The position numbers were made by a program, and so were the translations under genes. The notes under the pieces were generated by a model. That model did no database searches and was not told the origin of the DNA. It was given only the letters and a program-made list of their open reading frames with translations. From contig CALGUG010000005.1 of the NCBI GenBank assembly GCA_937902315.1, positions 46,055 to 110,054 on the forward strand: a stretch of 64,000 nucleotides of DNA, in the 5' to 3' direction. Shown here one piece after another: positions 63,902 to 64,000 of this stretch. This DNA is from an uncultured Chloroflexales bacterium. Its GTDB lineage: Bacteria; Chloroflexota; Chloroflexia; Chloroflexales; Chloroflexaceae. Within the stretch, counting starts at the first letter, position 1. Each line of letters starts with the position of its first letter.

Positions 63902-64000
63902 CAACGCGGATTTTTTACTGTTCGAACTTTAGATGCCGAGATCTATGTGTGGGATGATAAAACGTTTTAATCCGCAACGCGGATTTTTTACTGTTCGAAC
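63902..64000. repeat. Two copies of a 26-bp direct repeat, 73-bp period, cut by window end
   Basis: The repeat begins CAACGCGG, contains six T's and ends GTTCGAAC; copies are at 63902-63927 and 63975-64000. The second may continue past the window. Upstream, 63871-63900 can fold as nested stem-loops (GAGGGT/ACCCTC enclosing CGCTTA/TAAGCG). This could be the edge of a CRISPR array (36-37-base repeat plus spacer would fit 73) or of another tandem array; two copies are not enough to decide. Confidence 0.6.

Noticed and set aside
63902..64000. Firm CRISPR annotation
   Set aside because: Only two repeats are visible, no cas gene is in the window, and the repeat boundary on one side is beyond the window.

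Overview
The window is a bacterial chromosomal segment, most likely from the phylum Chloroflexota (a Herpetosiphon- or Chloroflexus-like member of the class Chloroflexia is my guess, not proven). The basis is the mixture of long secreted beta-helix proteins with Thr/Pro-rich tails ending in (Y/F)LPLV, an L,D-transpeptidase with FW...PLSEAF repeats, extended -10 boxes of the TGGTACAAT/TGGTATAAT type, and a MoxR/DUF58/DUF4129 operon. Intergenic regions are packed with short dispersed repeats. No rRNA is present.

Region 1 (1-2861): the 3' part of a beta-helix surface protein, then repeat-rich intergenic DNA. Region 2 (2862-25329): the most interesting part, a type VII (ESX/Ess-like) secretion locus. 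On the minus strand, starting at 22537, come a giant EccC/EssC-type ATPase with seven P-loops, a ubiquitin-like (YukD/EsaB-type)-FHA fusion, a WXG100 protein with a long C-terminal domain, a possible EspG-like chaperone, two membrane-anchored VWA-FHA proteins, a Ser/Thr kinase, a PP2C phosphatase with a proline-rich repeat tail and a lipoprotein. Divergent to the ATPase is a pseudokinase with a single C-terminal membrane helix, resembling the layout of EssB/YukC. Four small WXG100-like genes follow in a separate minus-strand operon; a perfect bidirectional terminator separates them from the pseudokinase. I see no EccB, EccD, EccE, mycosin, EsaA or EssA.

Region 3 (25330-31493): cystathionine beta-synthase with a good terminator and a complete paralogue of the first beta-helix protein, among repeats. 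Region 4 (31494-35758): a tightly coupled DUF4129 / membrane protein / MoxR / DUF58 / membrane protein operon. Region 5 (35943-38509): an HTH protein with a duplicated OB-like domain and an L,D-transpeptidase. Region 6 (39311-41948): a LacI-type regulator divergent from xylose isomerase, with two near-identical candidate operators. Region 7 (42395-49423): an alpha/beta hydrolase, a pyrD-pyrF-pyrE-histidine phosphatase operon, a PAP2 phosphatase and argS. Region 8 (49742-57368): two two-component modules. Region 9 (58001-62773): purK-purE and a large VWA membrane protein with a TTG start. Region 10 (62806-64000): three tRNA-Ala genes, more repeats, and the start of a direct-repeat structure cut by the window end.

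Functional picture: in Region 2 the ATPase would energise export of the WXG100 proteins. The kinase, phosphatase, pseudokinase and three FHA proteins suggest that assembly or activity is controlled by phosphothreonine recognition. The rest is mostly housekeeping (pyrimidine and purine synthesis, arginyl-tRNA, xylose use) plus envelope maintenance and signalling.
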